A stretch of DNA of 39,586 nt from Lachnospiraceae bacterium AM93-12TA (GTDB lineage Bacteria; Bacillota; Clostridia; Lachnospirales; Lachnospiraceae): positions 1 through 39,586 of the forward strand of contig JAQERH010000028.1 in the NCBI GenBank assembly GCA_027698105.1, given 5' to 3'. Both the position numbers and the translations under genes were made by a program. Shown here piece by piece: positions 7,122 through 15,754 of this stretch (its first letter is position 1; each line of letters opens with the position of its first letter). Below the pieces are notes generated by a model. The model had not been told where the DNA came from, did no database searches, and saw nothing but the letters and a program-made list of their open reading frames with translations.

Positions 7122-7746
7122 CCAGCTCCTGGATCTCATTGAGAAAATGACAGGAATGGTATCCGTCGGCAGCAGCGTGATGAAACGCAGCTCCCAGAGG
7201 CAGAAATACTCTGCCATCCTTCTCATAATACCGTCCAAAGAGCACTACCGGATACAGCATCGGAGAATCGGAGTACGTATCACTGGCATATCCGGTAAAG
7301 CTCAGCCATGGTACACAGGAAACCGGACAGAAATTGTCCGGTTTCCCCAGTTTTGGCTTAATTCCTTTCTGATCCCTGTAAGTTTCCATATCCTTTATCA
7401 CTGCATCGTAAAAGGTCAGAAAATCCTCACTGTATTCGGTCCAGATGTCGGAAAAAGTCTTATCATCCTCATGAAAAATAGTGTAGGAGGGATGGCATTC
7501 ATCCCAATAGCCCAGACGGCCCTGGGCGTCTGTCTGCATTCTCATCTCCCGGTTCTGATTGACTGCCCTCATAATAATATAGATAAAAACCGGGTAAAAT
7601 TTTAGCTTCTGCTCCTTCACCTGGGCCAGCAGTTCTGTAATGTCCACCTGGATATTCAGATTATAGCGAACCTTCAGCAGATCCCTGTAATAATAATAGT
7701 GTTCCCGCCGCTCCCAGGTATCCATATCGATTAAATGAAACGCCAT
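7093..7746 (-). CDS. Chloramphenicol acetyltransferase-like (CatA-type) protein
   Basis: A 217-aa member of the CatA acetyltransferase family, trimeric enzymes that transfer acetyl from acetyl-CoA to chloramphenicol. The catalytic His motif is HHAAADGYH (about residues 187-195), and the active-site serine region PWLSFTGYA is present. Family landmarks KFYPVFIY, LGYWDECHPSYTIF and KTFSDIWTEY are all visible and the length is normal. It lies 28 bases after adenosine deaminase and probably shares its transcript. Chromosomal homologues of this type are common in Clostridia and many are not proven to confer resistance, so drug inactivation should not be assumed. The 3' end overlaps the convergent membrane-protein gene by 29 bases. 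Confidence 0.88.
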   Translation of the reverse strand: MAFHLIDMDTWERREHYYYYRDLLKVRYNLNIQVDITELLAQVKEQKLKFYPVFIYIIMRAVNQNREMRMQTDAQGRLGYWDECHPSYTIFHEDDKTFSDIWTEYSEDFLTFYDAVIKDMETYRDQKGIKPKLGKPDNFCPVSCVPWLSFTGYASDTYSDSPMLYPVVLFGRYYEKDGRVFLPLGAAFHHAAADGYHSCHFLNEIQELAKTFRLPRR

Positions 7747-7774
7747 CTCTGTTCTCCCTTCTGTCTTTTATCTA

Positions 7775-8839
7775 TTATCTTCCAGATACCGGTTCCGTTC
7801 TTCTCCAGAACTCTTCCAGCTTCCCAAGAAGCGTCTTTTTTACCTCTTCCCCGGCAAATGCTGCTCTGACTGCATTCTCTGTCATCTGAACTGCTTCCTC
7901 CTTTGTCACGCCAAACTGGCTGTGAAGCAGGAACAGCTCCTCTGTCATGCTGGTTCCCGATACGGTCCTGTTGTCCGTATTAACTGTAACGGCAAGTCCC
8001 TGATCCAGAAAGCGCCTGATAGGATAATCGCTTCTATTTTCCACTGCCTTTGTCTGAAAATTGCTGGTGGGGCACATTTCCACAGCAATTTTTCTTTCCC
8101 TGCACAATTTCTCTATCTCCTCTGCCCCGGCCATGGCAATGCCGTGTCCGATGCGGCGGGCTCCCATCAGCACACAGGTGCGTACATTTTCTGCACTGTG
8201 GCATTCTCCCGCGTGGATGGTAAAGGGAATTTCCATCTCAGCAGCCAGAGAAAACATCTTATTATGCAGCTCCGGCGGATAGGCCTTTTCATCACCTGCC
8301 ATATCAATTCCGCAGACGCCGTCTCCCAGAAATTTCTCTGCCAGAGCCGGAATCTCCAGGTTCTTCTCCGGCTCAAAATGACGCATTCCGCACAGCAGGA
8401 TTCCTGTATGCATTCCCAGATCCGCTTCTGCCTGTTTCAGTCCGTCCCTGACAGCCCGCACTACATCCTCCTGGGTAAAGCCTTCATGAGCAGAAAAAGC
8501 CGGAGCAAAGCGAAGCTCCTGGTAAATCGTTCCCTCCTCAAAGGCGGCTTTTGCTGTGTCATAGGCAGCTGTGTAGAGGGCGTCATAGGTCTGCAGGCAG
8601 GAAATCGGCAGCGAAAAGCAGTCCAGATATTCTTTTAAAGTTCTGCAGTCTGCCGGAACGGTCAGAGAAGCGGCTAACTCCTCCTCTGTTTCAGGAAGCG
8701 AAAGACCTGCCTGCTTTCCCAGCCTTCTCACTGTATGTCTGGGCAGAGAACCGTCCAGGTGGCAGTGAAGCTCTGCCTTGGGCAGGGCCTGAAACCAATC
8801 CCTCTCCTTTTTTTCTGCTTCTGTATATTCATGATTCAT
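7775..8839 (-). CDS. add: Adenosine deaminase
   Basis: A 354-aa metal-dependent hydrolase of the ADA family that deaminates adenosine and deoxyadenosine to inosine and deoxyinosine in purine salvage. Visible motifs are HCHLDGS (zinc-binding HxH, residues 25-27), HAGE with the catalytic Glu, the GHG triad, CPTSN and VNTDNR with the metal-binding Asp. I start at ATG 8839, which follows AGGAGG with 8 bases of spacing; an upstream ATG at 8878 is in frame but lacks a site. A consensus promoter lies at 8896-8924. The CAT-like gene follows 28 bases downstream. Confidence 0.95.
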   Translation of the reverse strand: MNHEYTEAEKKERDWFQALPKAELHCHLDGSLPRHTVRRLGKQAGLSLPETEEELAASLTVPADCRTLKEYLDCFSLPISCLQTYDALYTAAYDTAKAAFEEGTIYQELRFAPAFSAHEGFTQEDVVRAVRDGLKQAEADLGMHTGILLCGMRHFEPEKNLEIPALAEKFLGDGVCGIDMAGDEKAYPPELHNKMFSLAAEMEIPFTIHAGECHSAENVRTCVLMGARRIGHGIAMAGAEEIEKLCRERKIAVEMCPTSNFQTKAVENRSDYPIRRFLDQGLAVTVNTDNRTVSGTSMTEELFLLHSQFGVTKEEAVQMTENAVRAAFAGEEVKKTLLGKLEEFWRRTEPVSGR

Positions 8840-8895
8840 CGCAGTATCCTCCTGTCTCTTGTACATGATTCCCATCATTCTTGTTTTTTCTGCTT

Positions 8896-8924
8896 ATCAT
8901 ACCATTTATTGTCTGACTGTACAA
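8896..8924 (-). promoter_or_regulatory. Sigma-A promoter of add
   Basis: Minus strand TTGTAC (8919-8924), 17-base spacer, TATGAT (8896-8901), about 50 bases upstream of the chosen add start. Confidence 0.65.
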
Positions 8925-9058
8925 GCAGTTAAAACTGACCTTTTTTCAATTTGCTGATGCATTCTTCTTTAAAATATCTTATACTAGGAAACAGTATTGC
9001 ACCGATTCAGGAAAACTTCTGGCCAAATCGGCGCCAAAATCAGGAGGACAGCTCATAT

Positions 9059-12001
9059 ATGGGAAAATTGCCGGAACCGGGAACGGTTCTTCACGGATTT
9101 ACAGTTCTTTCAAACAATACAATTGAATGCTTTTCTGCTTCTGCAGCGGAGCTTTTTCACACAGCCAGCAGAGCCACTGTTCTCTGTATTGAAAACGACG
9201 ATCCAGAGCTTGGATTTTCGATTATCTACAGGACGCCCCAGCTGGATGAAACAGACGCCTGCCATATGGCAGAGCATCTGGTTCTCTCATCCTGCCGTAA
9301 ATACAGAAGCCGCGACATCTTTTTTGATATGGACAGCAAAAGTTATTCCACCTTTATGAATGGAATGACTGACACTTCCTGCACCTGCTACCCCTTCTGC
9401 TCTGTCAGCCAGAAGCAGCTGATAAAACTGATGGATGTAGCCCTGTGCTGCATGGAGGAACCAGAAGCCCTGACAGAGCCTTTCTTTTTTGAGCGGGAGG
9501 CTCTGCGCTTCGAGTTAAAGGAACCGGACAGTCCTCTGACTATGTCCGGCACAGTTCTGGGGGAGGACTGGGCCCATTTAACAGATTTAGAGGAAAATGC
9601 CGACAGCCATACGGCCAGAACTCTCTATCCGGACAGCCTTGCTTCCCGCCTTCCAGGCCGGGCGCATTTTCACTATTCAGAAATTTCCAGGGAGAAAACC
9701 CTGCATATTTTAAAGGAATATTATCAGTATTCCAACTGCCTGATCCTCTTATACGGAAACATGGACTTTGAGGCGGTTCTGGCCTTTCTCAATGAGGAAC
9801 ACCTGTCCCGGTATCCGGCCCGGAAGGATTCTGTTTCCCCTTCTGTTTTCCAGGAACCGGTTCTTTCTGGTTTCCGCAGTTCAGAAGAAAACAGTCCTGC
9901 TTATCTGGAAAGCCGGGACAGCGAAGCCTCTGTCATTGATTTCGCAGTAGATCTGTCCTTCGCTTCCAGCCTGGAGGTGTTCTTCTGGGAGCAGTTTGCC
10001 CAACTCCTGGACAACAGTGCTTCTCCTCTCCACCAGGAGGCCAGAAAGCAGGGACTGAATCATATCATTGAAGTTTATGTGGATACGCTCCTCATTCATC
10101 CTGTTTTAAAATTCCGGCTCTTAAATGGAGAGGCCTCGCTCAAAGAAACGTTTCTTTCTGTCATTCAAAGCTCTCTCCACGAAATTTCTCTTCACGGACT
10201 TCCTTCAGAGCTGTGTCTGGCCTCTGTGAGAGAAAACCGCATGACCGACAGTTTGACCAGGGAGGGCATACATCTTAGCTGCCATGCTGCTGAAGAAATC
10301 GGACGTTACTGGAGCCTGACTGGAAAAACAGATTATTTTTCTCTCTATGAGCAGGCTTTCAAAGAATTTTCCTCTGACTCCATGGAGGAGCAGTCCTTAA
10401 TCCGCTCTATGGCCTGCAAAGCCCTCTCTCCTGACACCAGCGCTCTGACTGTCACCATTCCCCTGCCAGGTCTTGCGGAAAGGCTGGAAAAGCAGAAGGA
10501 GGAATATTTAAAGAAAAAAAGGGCTTCCTTGAGCCGTCAGGAAGCTGATGCCCTTCTCCTGCGCTCCAGGGCATTTTCTGCATGGAATGAGCGGGAGCTT
10601 ACTAATCAGGATTTCCTGATTCATCCCAGGGAACTTCCGGTCCCTACTGAATCTCCAGCCTTTTTTCAAAAGGACTTCCGGGGAATCGAAGGGTATTTTT
10701 CCCTTGTGCCGGGAGCGCTCTGTGCAGGCTTTCAGATTTATTTTGATCTGGGCTTTCTGAAAAAAGAGGATCTTCCGTTTCTGGCTCTGTATCAGCTTCT
10801 TTTGACAGAACTGGATACTCCCTCCCATTCCTCCGCCGAACAGAAGCTTCTGGAACAGGAACTGCTCCACGACTGCACCTTTGATGAAGTATTTCCAGAG
10901 GAGGAAGCTGGCAGACACAGCCATCCTGCCCTCTCCGTTTTCTGGTACGGCTTTCCGGAGGATTTTGAGAGAAGTCTCTCTTTCCTTCTGGAAATCATGG
11001 GGACAGCTGACTATTCTGACACGCCATCCATCGTGCGGGCGCTGGAAAAGTACACCCCTGACTACGATCTGTCCCAGGGAGAAAATGCTGCCTCCCTCTC
11101 CTATTCGCTTGCCGAGAGCGCACTGCGAAAAGACGCCCGGTTCCGGGCAGCAGCAAACAGTCAGGAAATCTACCTCTTCTTTAAAGATGCGCTTTGCCGC
11201 CTGAAGGAAGACCCGTCCTACGGAACTGAAATTGCCTGCCATCTGAAGGAAACTGCAGAGCGGATTCTCACCAGACACAGAATGGTTTTTCTGGCAGCTG
11301 CCTGTGAAGAAGCGCTTCCTTCCATTCAGACTGCCGCCTCACAGCTTCTGGGCGATCTCCCTCTGCCATCTGACAGTATCTGTGACAGTTCCAGCCCGGA
11401 GAAAGCAGGGCTTCTGCCCTCCCCGGTTATGCAGGCTGCTGTGTCGTTAGACGCCTCCTCCCAGGAAATCCGGCTCATCGGCGATTTTTCAAAGAGGGCA
11501 GAGTTTAAAGGGCGGTATCTCCCCTTTTTAACCGCTTTGAGCGACAAATACCTGAAACCGGCTCTCCGCTACAAAGGAGGGGTCTATGACTGCGGCATTG
11601 ATGTTTCTCTGGCTAACGGATACTTCTCCCTCTGGTGTACAGCGGATCCCGGCCTTGAAGAGACGATCCGCCTGTTTCGGTCAGCCGGAACTGCCCTAAA
11701 AGGGCTCAGCCTGACTCAGGAAGAACTAAATGGCTATATTTTAAGCGCTTTCTCCCAGGCTCAGCCTCTCTCAGGCCCTTTAAACGCCGGAATGCGCGCC
11801 ATGCGCCGGGAAATCGCCGGAATCAGCTCTGAAGCTCTCAGAAACATCCTCAGCGATATCTCCCTGGCTTCTCTGGATGATCAGGAAAAAGCGGCTGATA
11901 TCATTCAGGATATCATTGACAGCGGATCGGTCGGGGCAGCAGGCTGTCGGAGCGTCATAGATCGGGCTGCCGGACTTTTTGAATCTGTGACACATTTGTA
12001 A
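9059..12001 (+). CDS. M16C-type zinc metalloprotease (insulinase/presequence-protease family)
   Basis: A 980-aa M16 peptidase with the two-halved architecture of the presequence-protease group, clam-shell enzymes that degrade peptides. The inverted zinc motif HxxEH is intact as HMAEH (residues 69-73 from the chosen start), followed by LVLSSCRKY and the family-typical FMNGMTDTSCTCYPF. The third ligand Glu probably lies in the FFFEREALRFELK segment. No signal peptide is seen, so it is probably cytoplasmic. I start at ATG 9059 because AGGAGG (9042-9047) precedes it; a TTG at 8951 is open in the same frame. The gene stands alone and two hairpins follow it. Confidence 0.88.
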   Translation: MGKLPEPGTVLHGFTVLSNNTIECFSASAAELFHTASRATVLCIENDDPELGFSIIYRTPQLDETDACHMAEHLVLSSCRKYRSRDIFFDMDSKSYSTFMNGMTDTSCTCYPFCSVSQKQLIKLMDVALCCMEEPEALTEPFFFEREALRFELKEPDSPLTMSGTVLGEDWAHLTDLEENADSHTARTLYPDSLASRLPGRAHFHYSEISREKTLHILKEYYQYSNCLILLYGNMDFEAVLAFLNEEHLSRYPARKDSVSPSVFQEPVLSGFRSSEENSPAYLESRDSEASVIDFAVDLSFASSLEVFFWEQFAQLLDNSASPLHQEARKQGLNHIIEVYVDTLLIHPVLKFRLLNGEASLKETFLSVIQSSLHEISLHGLPSELCLASVRENRMTDSLTREGIHLSCHAAEEIGRYWSLTGKTDYFSLYEQAFKEFSSDSMEEQSLIRSMACKALSPDTSALTVTIPLPGLAERLEKQKEEYLKKKRASLSRQEADALLLRSRAFSAWNERELTNQDFLIHPRELPVPTESPAFFQKDFRGIEGYFSLVPGALCAGFQIYFDLGFLKKEDLPFLALYQLLLTELDTPSHSSAEQKLLEQELLHDCTFDEVFPEEEAGRHSHPALSVFWYGFPEDFERSLSFLLEIMGTADYSDTPSIVRALEKYTPDYDLSQGENAASLSYSLAESALRKDARFRAAANSQEIYLFFKDALCRLKEDPSYGTEIACHLKETAERILTRHRMVFLAAACEEALPSIQTAASQLLGDLPLPSDSICDSSSPEKAGLLPSPVMQAAVSLDASSQEIRLIGDFSKRAEFKGRYLPFLTALSDKYLKPALRYKGGVYDCGIDVSLANGYFSLWCTADPGLEETIRLFRSAGTALKGLSLTQEELNGYILSAFSQAQPLSGPLNAGMRAMRREIAGISSEALRNILSDISLASLDDQEKAADIIQDIIDSGSVGAAGCRSVIDRAAGLFESVTHL

Positions 12002-12041
12002 GTTTCTTCTTCGCACGAGTGTGTATCCTGAGCGAAACGTT

Positions 12042-12078
12042 TTTTATGACATAGGACACAATTTCCTATGTCATAAAA
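12042..12078. terminator. Perfect 15-bp hairpin between convergent genes
   Basis: TTTTATGACATAGGA (12042-12056) pairs perfectly with 12064-12078 around a 7-nt loop. It lies between the convergent protease and SleB genes, next to a second hairpin. It may act as a back-up terminator or as a mobile or regulatory palindrome. Confidence 0.6.
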
Positions 12079-12135
12079 AGAGCCCCTGGCAGAAAAGAAG
12101 CAATTCAAAGCTCTTCTTTCCCGTCAGGGGCTCTT
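12078..12135. terminator. Bidirectional terminator, protease / SleB
   Basis: AAGAGCCCCTG/CAGGGGCTCTT stem (12078-12088/12125-12135) with an inner GAAAAGAAG/CTTCTTTC pairing. Plus-strand transcripts run into CTTTCTTATG and minus-strand transcripts into CTCTTTTTATG. Confidence 0.8.
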
Positions 12136-12153
12136 TCTTATGTTCTTATAATT

Positions 12154-12996
12154 TTATCTGTAAAACTCGTGGCCTCCGTGCTGTGTAATATAAGTCAGAT
12201 GGCCGTCAAACCAGCTTACGTTCGACGATGCGGAACGGCTTCTGTTCATGAAAAACAGCGCTCCATCTGAGTAATCCTCTCCCGCCAGAGCCCGATCCAC
12301 GCAGTCTCTCGTCTGCCGCGTCACCCTGCACGTATTAATCGTACCGTTCGACACCGGTGAGAACTGGGATCTCTGATATACCACGTCCCTGACATTTCCT
12401 GGGAACCGGCTGCTCCTTACCCGGTTAATAATTACATTGGCTACAAGAATCTTTCCCTTGTCATCGCAGATTCCTGCCTCTGCCTGCACAATACGAAGGA
12501 GTACCTCGTAATCCTCGTCTGTATAAGAGATCACTGCGTTTTCACGCTTCTTCTCCCTTTCTCTCTCTTCTGCTTCCTTTTTTGCCTGCTGCGCCTGCAT
12601 CAGAACCTCTTTTTCAATCGCTTCTACTTCCAGGGCATTCTGGGCAATCTCATCCTGTATATTCTTTTCCAGCAGACTTCCTAAAAGATGCTGACCCTGT
12701 TCGTTTGAAGCGGCAAGCTGGAATTCCATGCGGACTCCTGTTGCATTTCCTGTTTCCTCCGACGGCAGCTCATCTGTCAAATCCTCTGATTCCTCACTGT
12801 CTCCATACAAGGATACGGCGGCATTCTTGCCTGCCCCTGAAAAATCTCCGGAATTAAACATCACCACTGTCACTACTGCGGCTCCTGTGGTAAACACAGC
12901 GGCAGTCCGGTACATTTTCTTAGTCATATTGACAGCCAGTGATTTTACAAACTGATACACCGTCTGAAGAAATGAGTAAATGTCTGGCATACACAC
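12154..12996 (-). CDS. Cell wall hydrolase, SleB/Hydrolase_2 domain
   Basis: A 280-aa protein with a C-terminal Hydrolase_2 (SleB-like) domain from about residue 155. It includes YTDEDYEVLLRIVQAEAG with the presumed catalytic Glu, the GKILVANVIINRVRS helix, FPGNVRDVVYQ, QFSPVSNG and ALFFMNRS. SleB-type enzymes are lytic transglycosylases of spore cortex or vegetative wall. A hydrophobic segment (about residues 28-46) anchors or exports it; a charged coiled-coil-like linker with many Glu/Lys (about 110-150) separates it from the enzyme domain. A strong promoter lies at 13067-13096 with a ~65-nt leader. Whether it acts in spore germination or growth is not visible. Confidence 0.88.
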   Translation of the reverse strand: MCMPDIYSFLQTVYQFVKSLAVNMTKKMYRTAAVFTTGAAVVTVVMFNSGDFSGAGKNAAVSLYGDSEESEDLTDELPSEETGNATGVRMEFQLAASNEQGQHLLGSLLEKNIQDEIAQNALEVEAIEKEVLMQAQQAKKEAEEREREKKRENAVISYTDEDYEVLLRIVQAEAGICDDKGKILVANVIINRVRSSRFPGNVRDVVYQRSQFSPVSNGTINTCRVTRQTRDCVDRALAGEDYSDGALFFMNRSRSASSNVSWFDGHLTYITQHGGHEFYR

Positions 12997-13066
12997 TCCT
13001 CTTTCCTCTTCTCTGCCGGCAAACTGCCCAATGGCGTTTTCCGGCCCGTTTCCAGTGACGGGGCTA

Positions 13067-13096
13067 ATTATATGGGAGCGGTACAGTAAATGTCAA
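13067..13096 (-). promoter_or_regulatory. Sigma-A promoter of the SleB-type gene
   Basis: Minus strand TTGACA (13091-13096), 18-base spacer, TATAAT (13067-13072). Both hexamers are perfect matches to consensus. Confidence 0.8.
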
Positions 13097-13121
13097 TAAG
13101 TGTTTTACATTTTTGTGACAT

Positions 13122-13165
13122 CTGACATCCGTATTTAATTTTTTCTTAACACATTTGTAGGTTCA
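13122..13165 (-). repeat. Two-part motif shared with the 6S-like RNA
   Basis: The 347-base gap 12997-13343 holds, besides the SleB promoter and the ybaK terminator, two short words found in the same order and strand in the 6S-like RNA. CTGACATCCGT is at 13122-13132 and 4735-4745; TGTAGGTTCA is at 13156-13165 and 4776-4785 (plus-strand spelling). Spacers are 23 and 30 bases. The other 6S elements are not evident here, so this may be a remnant or a common regulatory site. The rest of the gap is AT-rich with no gene seen. Confidence 0.45.
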
Positions 13166-13260
13166 TCACAAAATTTTTTCTGTTTTTTGTTGAATTTTTA
13201 TAGGGTTTCCCGCCAGGTCTGAATTCCAATTATTACAATTTTATTAATTTCTACGATAAG

Positions 13261-13326
13261 AAAAAATCGGGTTCCAGCCGGCCCTTGATTTTATGTCAAC
13301 TCTTTTGCCTGATCTGAACCCGATTT
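13261..13326 (-). terminator. Terminator of leuCD-ybaK operon
   Basis: Arms AAATCGGGTTC (13264-13274) and GAACCCGATTT (13316-13326) enclose a 41-nt loop, followed on the minus strand by TTTTTTCTT. It lies about 18 bases past the ybaK stop. Confidence 0.75.
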
Positions 13327-13343
13327 TCTCTCTTTTCCTGCTT

Positions 13344-13817
13344 CTAATCCTTTACCAGAGAAGCGAAAGAAGCCCCAATATAGGAGGCCAGTTCCTCTGG
13401 ATTTACCATAATCTGAACGCCTCTCATCCCTGCGCTGACTGCAATTTTGTCAAATAAAACGGCTGTTTCTTCTATATAAGTGGGGAATTTTTTCTTCATT
13501 CCCACAGGCGAACAGCCGCCCCGGATATATCCGGTCAGCGGCAGCAGCTCCTTCATATGAATCATTTCTACTTTCTTATCCCCGGCAGCTTTGGCCGTTT
13601 TCTTTAAATCCAGCTCCTCGTCCACGGGAATGCAGCAGACCAGATATCCCTTCTTTTCTCCTCTGAGTACCAGAGTTTTGAACATGGAATCATGGTCAGC
13701 GCCCATCATATCCGCAGCATGGCTTCCTGACAGATCTGCCTCGTCCACCTCATACTCTCCGGCTTCATATTCAATTCCTGCGGCATCTAAGAGCCGCATT
13801 ACATTTGTTTTTGTCAC
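13344..13817 (-). CDS. ybaK: YbaK/EbsC family aminoacyl-tRNA deacylase
   Basis: A 157-aa YbaK-type editing protein that hydrolyses mischarged Cys-tRNA(Pro). The conserved lysine segment MFKTLVLRG (about residues 45-53), [13 protein letters not shown] and the signature [14 protein letters not shown] (about residues 97-110) are all present and the length is typical. It starts with GTG at 13817, whose last bases overlap the leuD stop as GTGA, with AGGGGA seven bases upstream. Translation is therefore coupled to leuD, although the enzyme has no obvious role in leucine synthesis. A rho-independent terminator follows. Confidence 0.9.
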   Translation of the reverse strand: MTKTNVMRLLDAAGIEYEAGEYEVDEADLSGSHAADMMGADHDSMFKTLVLRGEKKGYLVCCIPVDEELDLKKTAKAAGDKKVEMIHMKELLPLTGYIRGGCSPVGMKKKFPTYIEETAVLFDKIAVSAGMRGVQIMVNPEELASYIGASFASLVKD

Positions 13818-14308
13818 GGCTGATTCCCCTGATTAATATAATTTACCAGACCTCCGGCCTCGATAATCTTCTGCATAAAAGGAGGAAATGCCTGTCCCTC
13901 AAAGCTTTCTCCTGTGGTCCTGTCTGTGATCACTCCGCTGTCGAAGTCAATTTCCACCTCATGGCCGGCCTCAATGGACGCGGCGGCTTCCGGGCATTCA
14001 ATAATAGGAAGCCCGATGTTAATGGCATTGCGGTAAAAAATGCGGGCGAACGTCTCTGCTATCACACAGCTTATACCTGCACACTTAATGGCTAACGGCG
14101 CGTGCTCCCTGGAAGAACCGCAGCCAAAGTTTTTATTGGCTACGATAATATCGCCTGGCTGTACCTGATTGACAAATTCCTTATCAATATCCTCCATGCA
14201 GTGCCTAGCCAGCTCTGCTCCCTCTGTGGCGTTCAGGTATCTGGCCGGAATAATTACGTCTGTATCTACATTATCTCCATATTTGAATACATGTCCCCGT
14301 GCCTTCAT
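13814..14308 (-). CDS. leuD: 3-isopropylmalate dehydratase small subunit
   Basis: A 164-aa LeuD swivel-domain subunit, which with LeuC isomerises 2-isopropylmalate to 3-isopropylmalate in leucine biosynthesis. Characteristic motifs are [15 protein letters not shown] near the N-terminus and [12 protein letters not shown] (about residues 60-71), the substrate-binding loop, then [18 protein letters not shown]. Length fits the short form common in Clostridia and archaea. It begins one base after the leuC stop, with AGGAGG inside the end of leuC, and ends in a 4-base overlap with ybaK. Confidence 0.96.
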   Translation of the reverse strand: MKARGHVFKYGDNVDTDVIIPARYLNATEGAELARHCMEDIDKEFVNQVQPGDIIVANKNFGCGSSREHAPLAIKCAGISCVIAETFARIFYRNAINIGLPIIECPEAAASIEAGHEVEIDFDSGVITDRTTGESFEGQAFPPFMQKIIEAGGLVNYINQGNQP

Positions 14309-14309
14309 G

Positions 14310-15596
14310 TTAATTTCCTCCTGTCATTTCCTGGCTGCTGATTTCCTCCGGTCCGCAAAGCTTTCCTGCCACAGCGCTGGCAGCGGCTACAGCCGGGCTG
14401 GCCAAATATACCTCTGAATCTACATGACCCATGCGGCCTACAAAGTTCCGGTTAGTGGTAGAAACACATTTTTCTCCTGCTGCCAGAATACCCATGTATC
14501 CTCCCAGGCAGGGACCGCAGGTAGGCGTGCTGACTACCGCTCCCGCTTCAATGAATGTCTCCATCCAGCCTTCCCTGATGCACTGGAGATAAATCGCCTG
14601 CGTCGCCGGAATCACGATACAGCGGACGCCTTTTTTCACTTTTCTGCCTTTTAAAATGCCCGCAGCTGTCTTCATATCCTCGGTTCTTCCATTGGTACAG
14701 GAACCGATGACAACCTGGTCAATTTCAATTTCTCCCGCCTCATCGATGGTTCTGGTATTTTCCGGCAGATGTGGAAATGCCACTGTCGGTTTCAGCCCTG
14801 ACAGATCAATGCGATATACAGCTTCGTACTCTGCATCTTCATCCGCCTCATATACCTTAAAGTCACGTTTTGAGTGCTCTCTCATGTATTCCTTCGCAGC
14901 CTCGTCTACAGGGAAAATGCCGTTTTTGCCGCCTGCCTCAATGGCCATATTGCAGATAGTAAATCTATCGTCCATGGACAGATATCTGATGCCGTCTCCT
15001 GTAAATTCCATAGATTTGTACAGAGCGCCGTCCACACCGATCATGCCGATAATGTGAAGAATAATATCCTTTCCGCAGACCCACTTAGCTGGCTTTCCTG
15101 TCAGTTCAAACCGGATAGCAGAGGGAACCTTGAACCAGGCCTTTCCCGTCACCATGCCGGCAGCCATATCTGTACTGCCCACTCCTGTGGAGAAAGCTCC
15201 CAAAGCACCGTAGGTGCAGGTGTGTGAGTCTGCTCCAATCACCGCATCCCCGGCTACTACCAGGCCTTTTTCAGGAAGCAGGGCATGTTCAATCCCCATC
15301 TCTCCCACATCAAAGTAATTGGAAATTTCATGGCGGCAGGCAAAATCTCTGCAGCACTTACAGTTCTCCGCTGACTTAATATCCTTATTCGGAATAAAAT
15401 GATCCATCACAAGAGCAATTTTATCTTTATCAAACACAGTCTGTGTGTTCATCTTTTTCATCTCTCCAATTGCCACTGGAGAAGTAATATCGTTTCCCAG
15501 AACCAGATCCAGTTCTGCTTCTATCAGCTGTCCGGCTTTTACCGACTCAAGGCCGGCATGAGCGGCCAGAATTTTCTGCGTCATTGTCATACCCAT
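14310..15596 (-). CDS. leuC: 3-isopropylmalate dehydratase large subunit
   Basis: A 428-aa aconitase-fold subunit carrying the [4Fe-4S] cluster of isopropylmalate isomerase. Cluster cysteines are in [14 protein letters not shown] (about residue 300) and [10 protein letters not shown] (about residues 360-370). [20 protein letters not shown] is the substrate-site region. Length and sequence match the short type (homoaconitase-like) that pairs with a ~165-aa LeuD. The start [11 protein letters not shown] follows AAGGAGGAAGACAACC. leuC heads the leuC-leuD-ybaK operon and diverges from a LysR regulator, with a promoter at 15658-15687. leuA and leuB are not in the window. Confidence 0.96.
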   Translation of the reverse strand: MGMTMTQKILAAHAGLESVKAGQLIEAELDLVLGNDITSPVAIGEMKKMNTQTVFDKDKIALVMDHFIPNKDIKSAENCKCCRDFACRHEISNYFDVGEMGIEHALLPEKGLVVAGDAVIGADSHTCTYGALGAFSTGVGSTDMAAGMVTGKAWFKVPSAIRFELTGKPAKWVCGKDIILHIIGMIGVDGALYKSMEFTGDGIRYLSMDDRFTICNMAIEAGGKNGIFPVDEAAKEYMREHSKRDFKVYEADEDAEYEAVYRIDLSGLKPTVAFPHLPENTRTIDEAGEIEIDQVVIGSCTNGRTEDMKTAAGILKGRKVKKGVRCIVIPATQAIYLQCIREGWMETFIEAGAVVSTPTCGPCLGGYMGILAAGEKCVSTTNRNFVGRMGHVDSEVYLASPAVAAASAVAGKLCGPEEISSQEMTGGN

Positions 15597-15657
15597 GGTT
15601 GTCTTCCTCCTTGGAGCTGTGTTGTCTTTCCTGCTGTCAGGAAAATTTAGTATTTAC

Positions 15658-15687
15658 ATCATACCACAGGGGCTGTTATAATACCAA
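15658..15687 (-). promoter_or_regulatory. Probable leuC promoter
   Basis: Minus strand TTGGTA (15682-15687), 18-base spacer, TATGAT (15658-15663). The weak -35 is what a LysR-activated promoter often shows, and a palindrome lies just upstream at 15705-15725. Confidence 0.5.
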
Positions 15688-15704
15688 TATATATTGCGAA
15701 TATG

Positions 15705-15725
15705 AACTATAAGGTTTAGTTATAG
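15705..15725. promoter_or_regulatory. Candidate LysR operator in leuC/lysR intergenic region
   Basis: Two overlapping inverted repeats: AACTA/TAGTT (15705-15709/15717-15721) and CTATAA/TTATAG (15707-15712/15720-15725). They sit about 18 bases upstream of the putative leuC -35, where LysR proteins usually bind, and 30 bases before the regulator's own start. Confidence 0.5.
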
Positions 15726-15754
15726 AAAAAAGACAACAGATAAGAGGTAAGAGT

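Noticed and set aside
7093..7746. Calling the CatA-type protein a chloramphenicol resistance gene
   Set aside because: The active site is intact, but chromosomal homologues often lack proven resistance activity and there is no mobile context.
10508..11278. 256-codon minus-strand ORF inside the M16 protease gene
   Set aside because: Antisense to a recognisable protein, no ribosome binding site and no family resemblance.
15597..15754. T-box or leucine attenuator upstream of leuC
   Set aside because: No T-box consensus or terminator/antiterminator pair; a LysR-type palindrome and promoter explain the region better.
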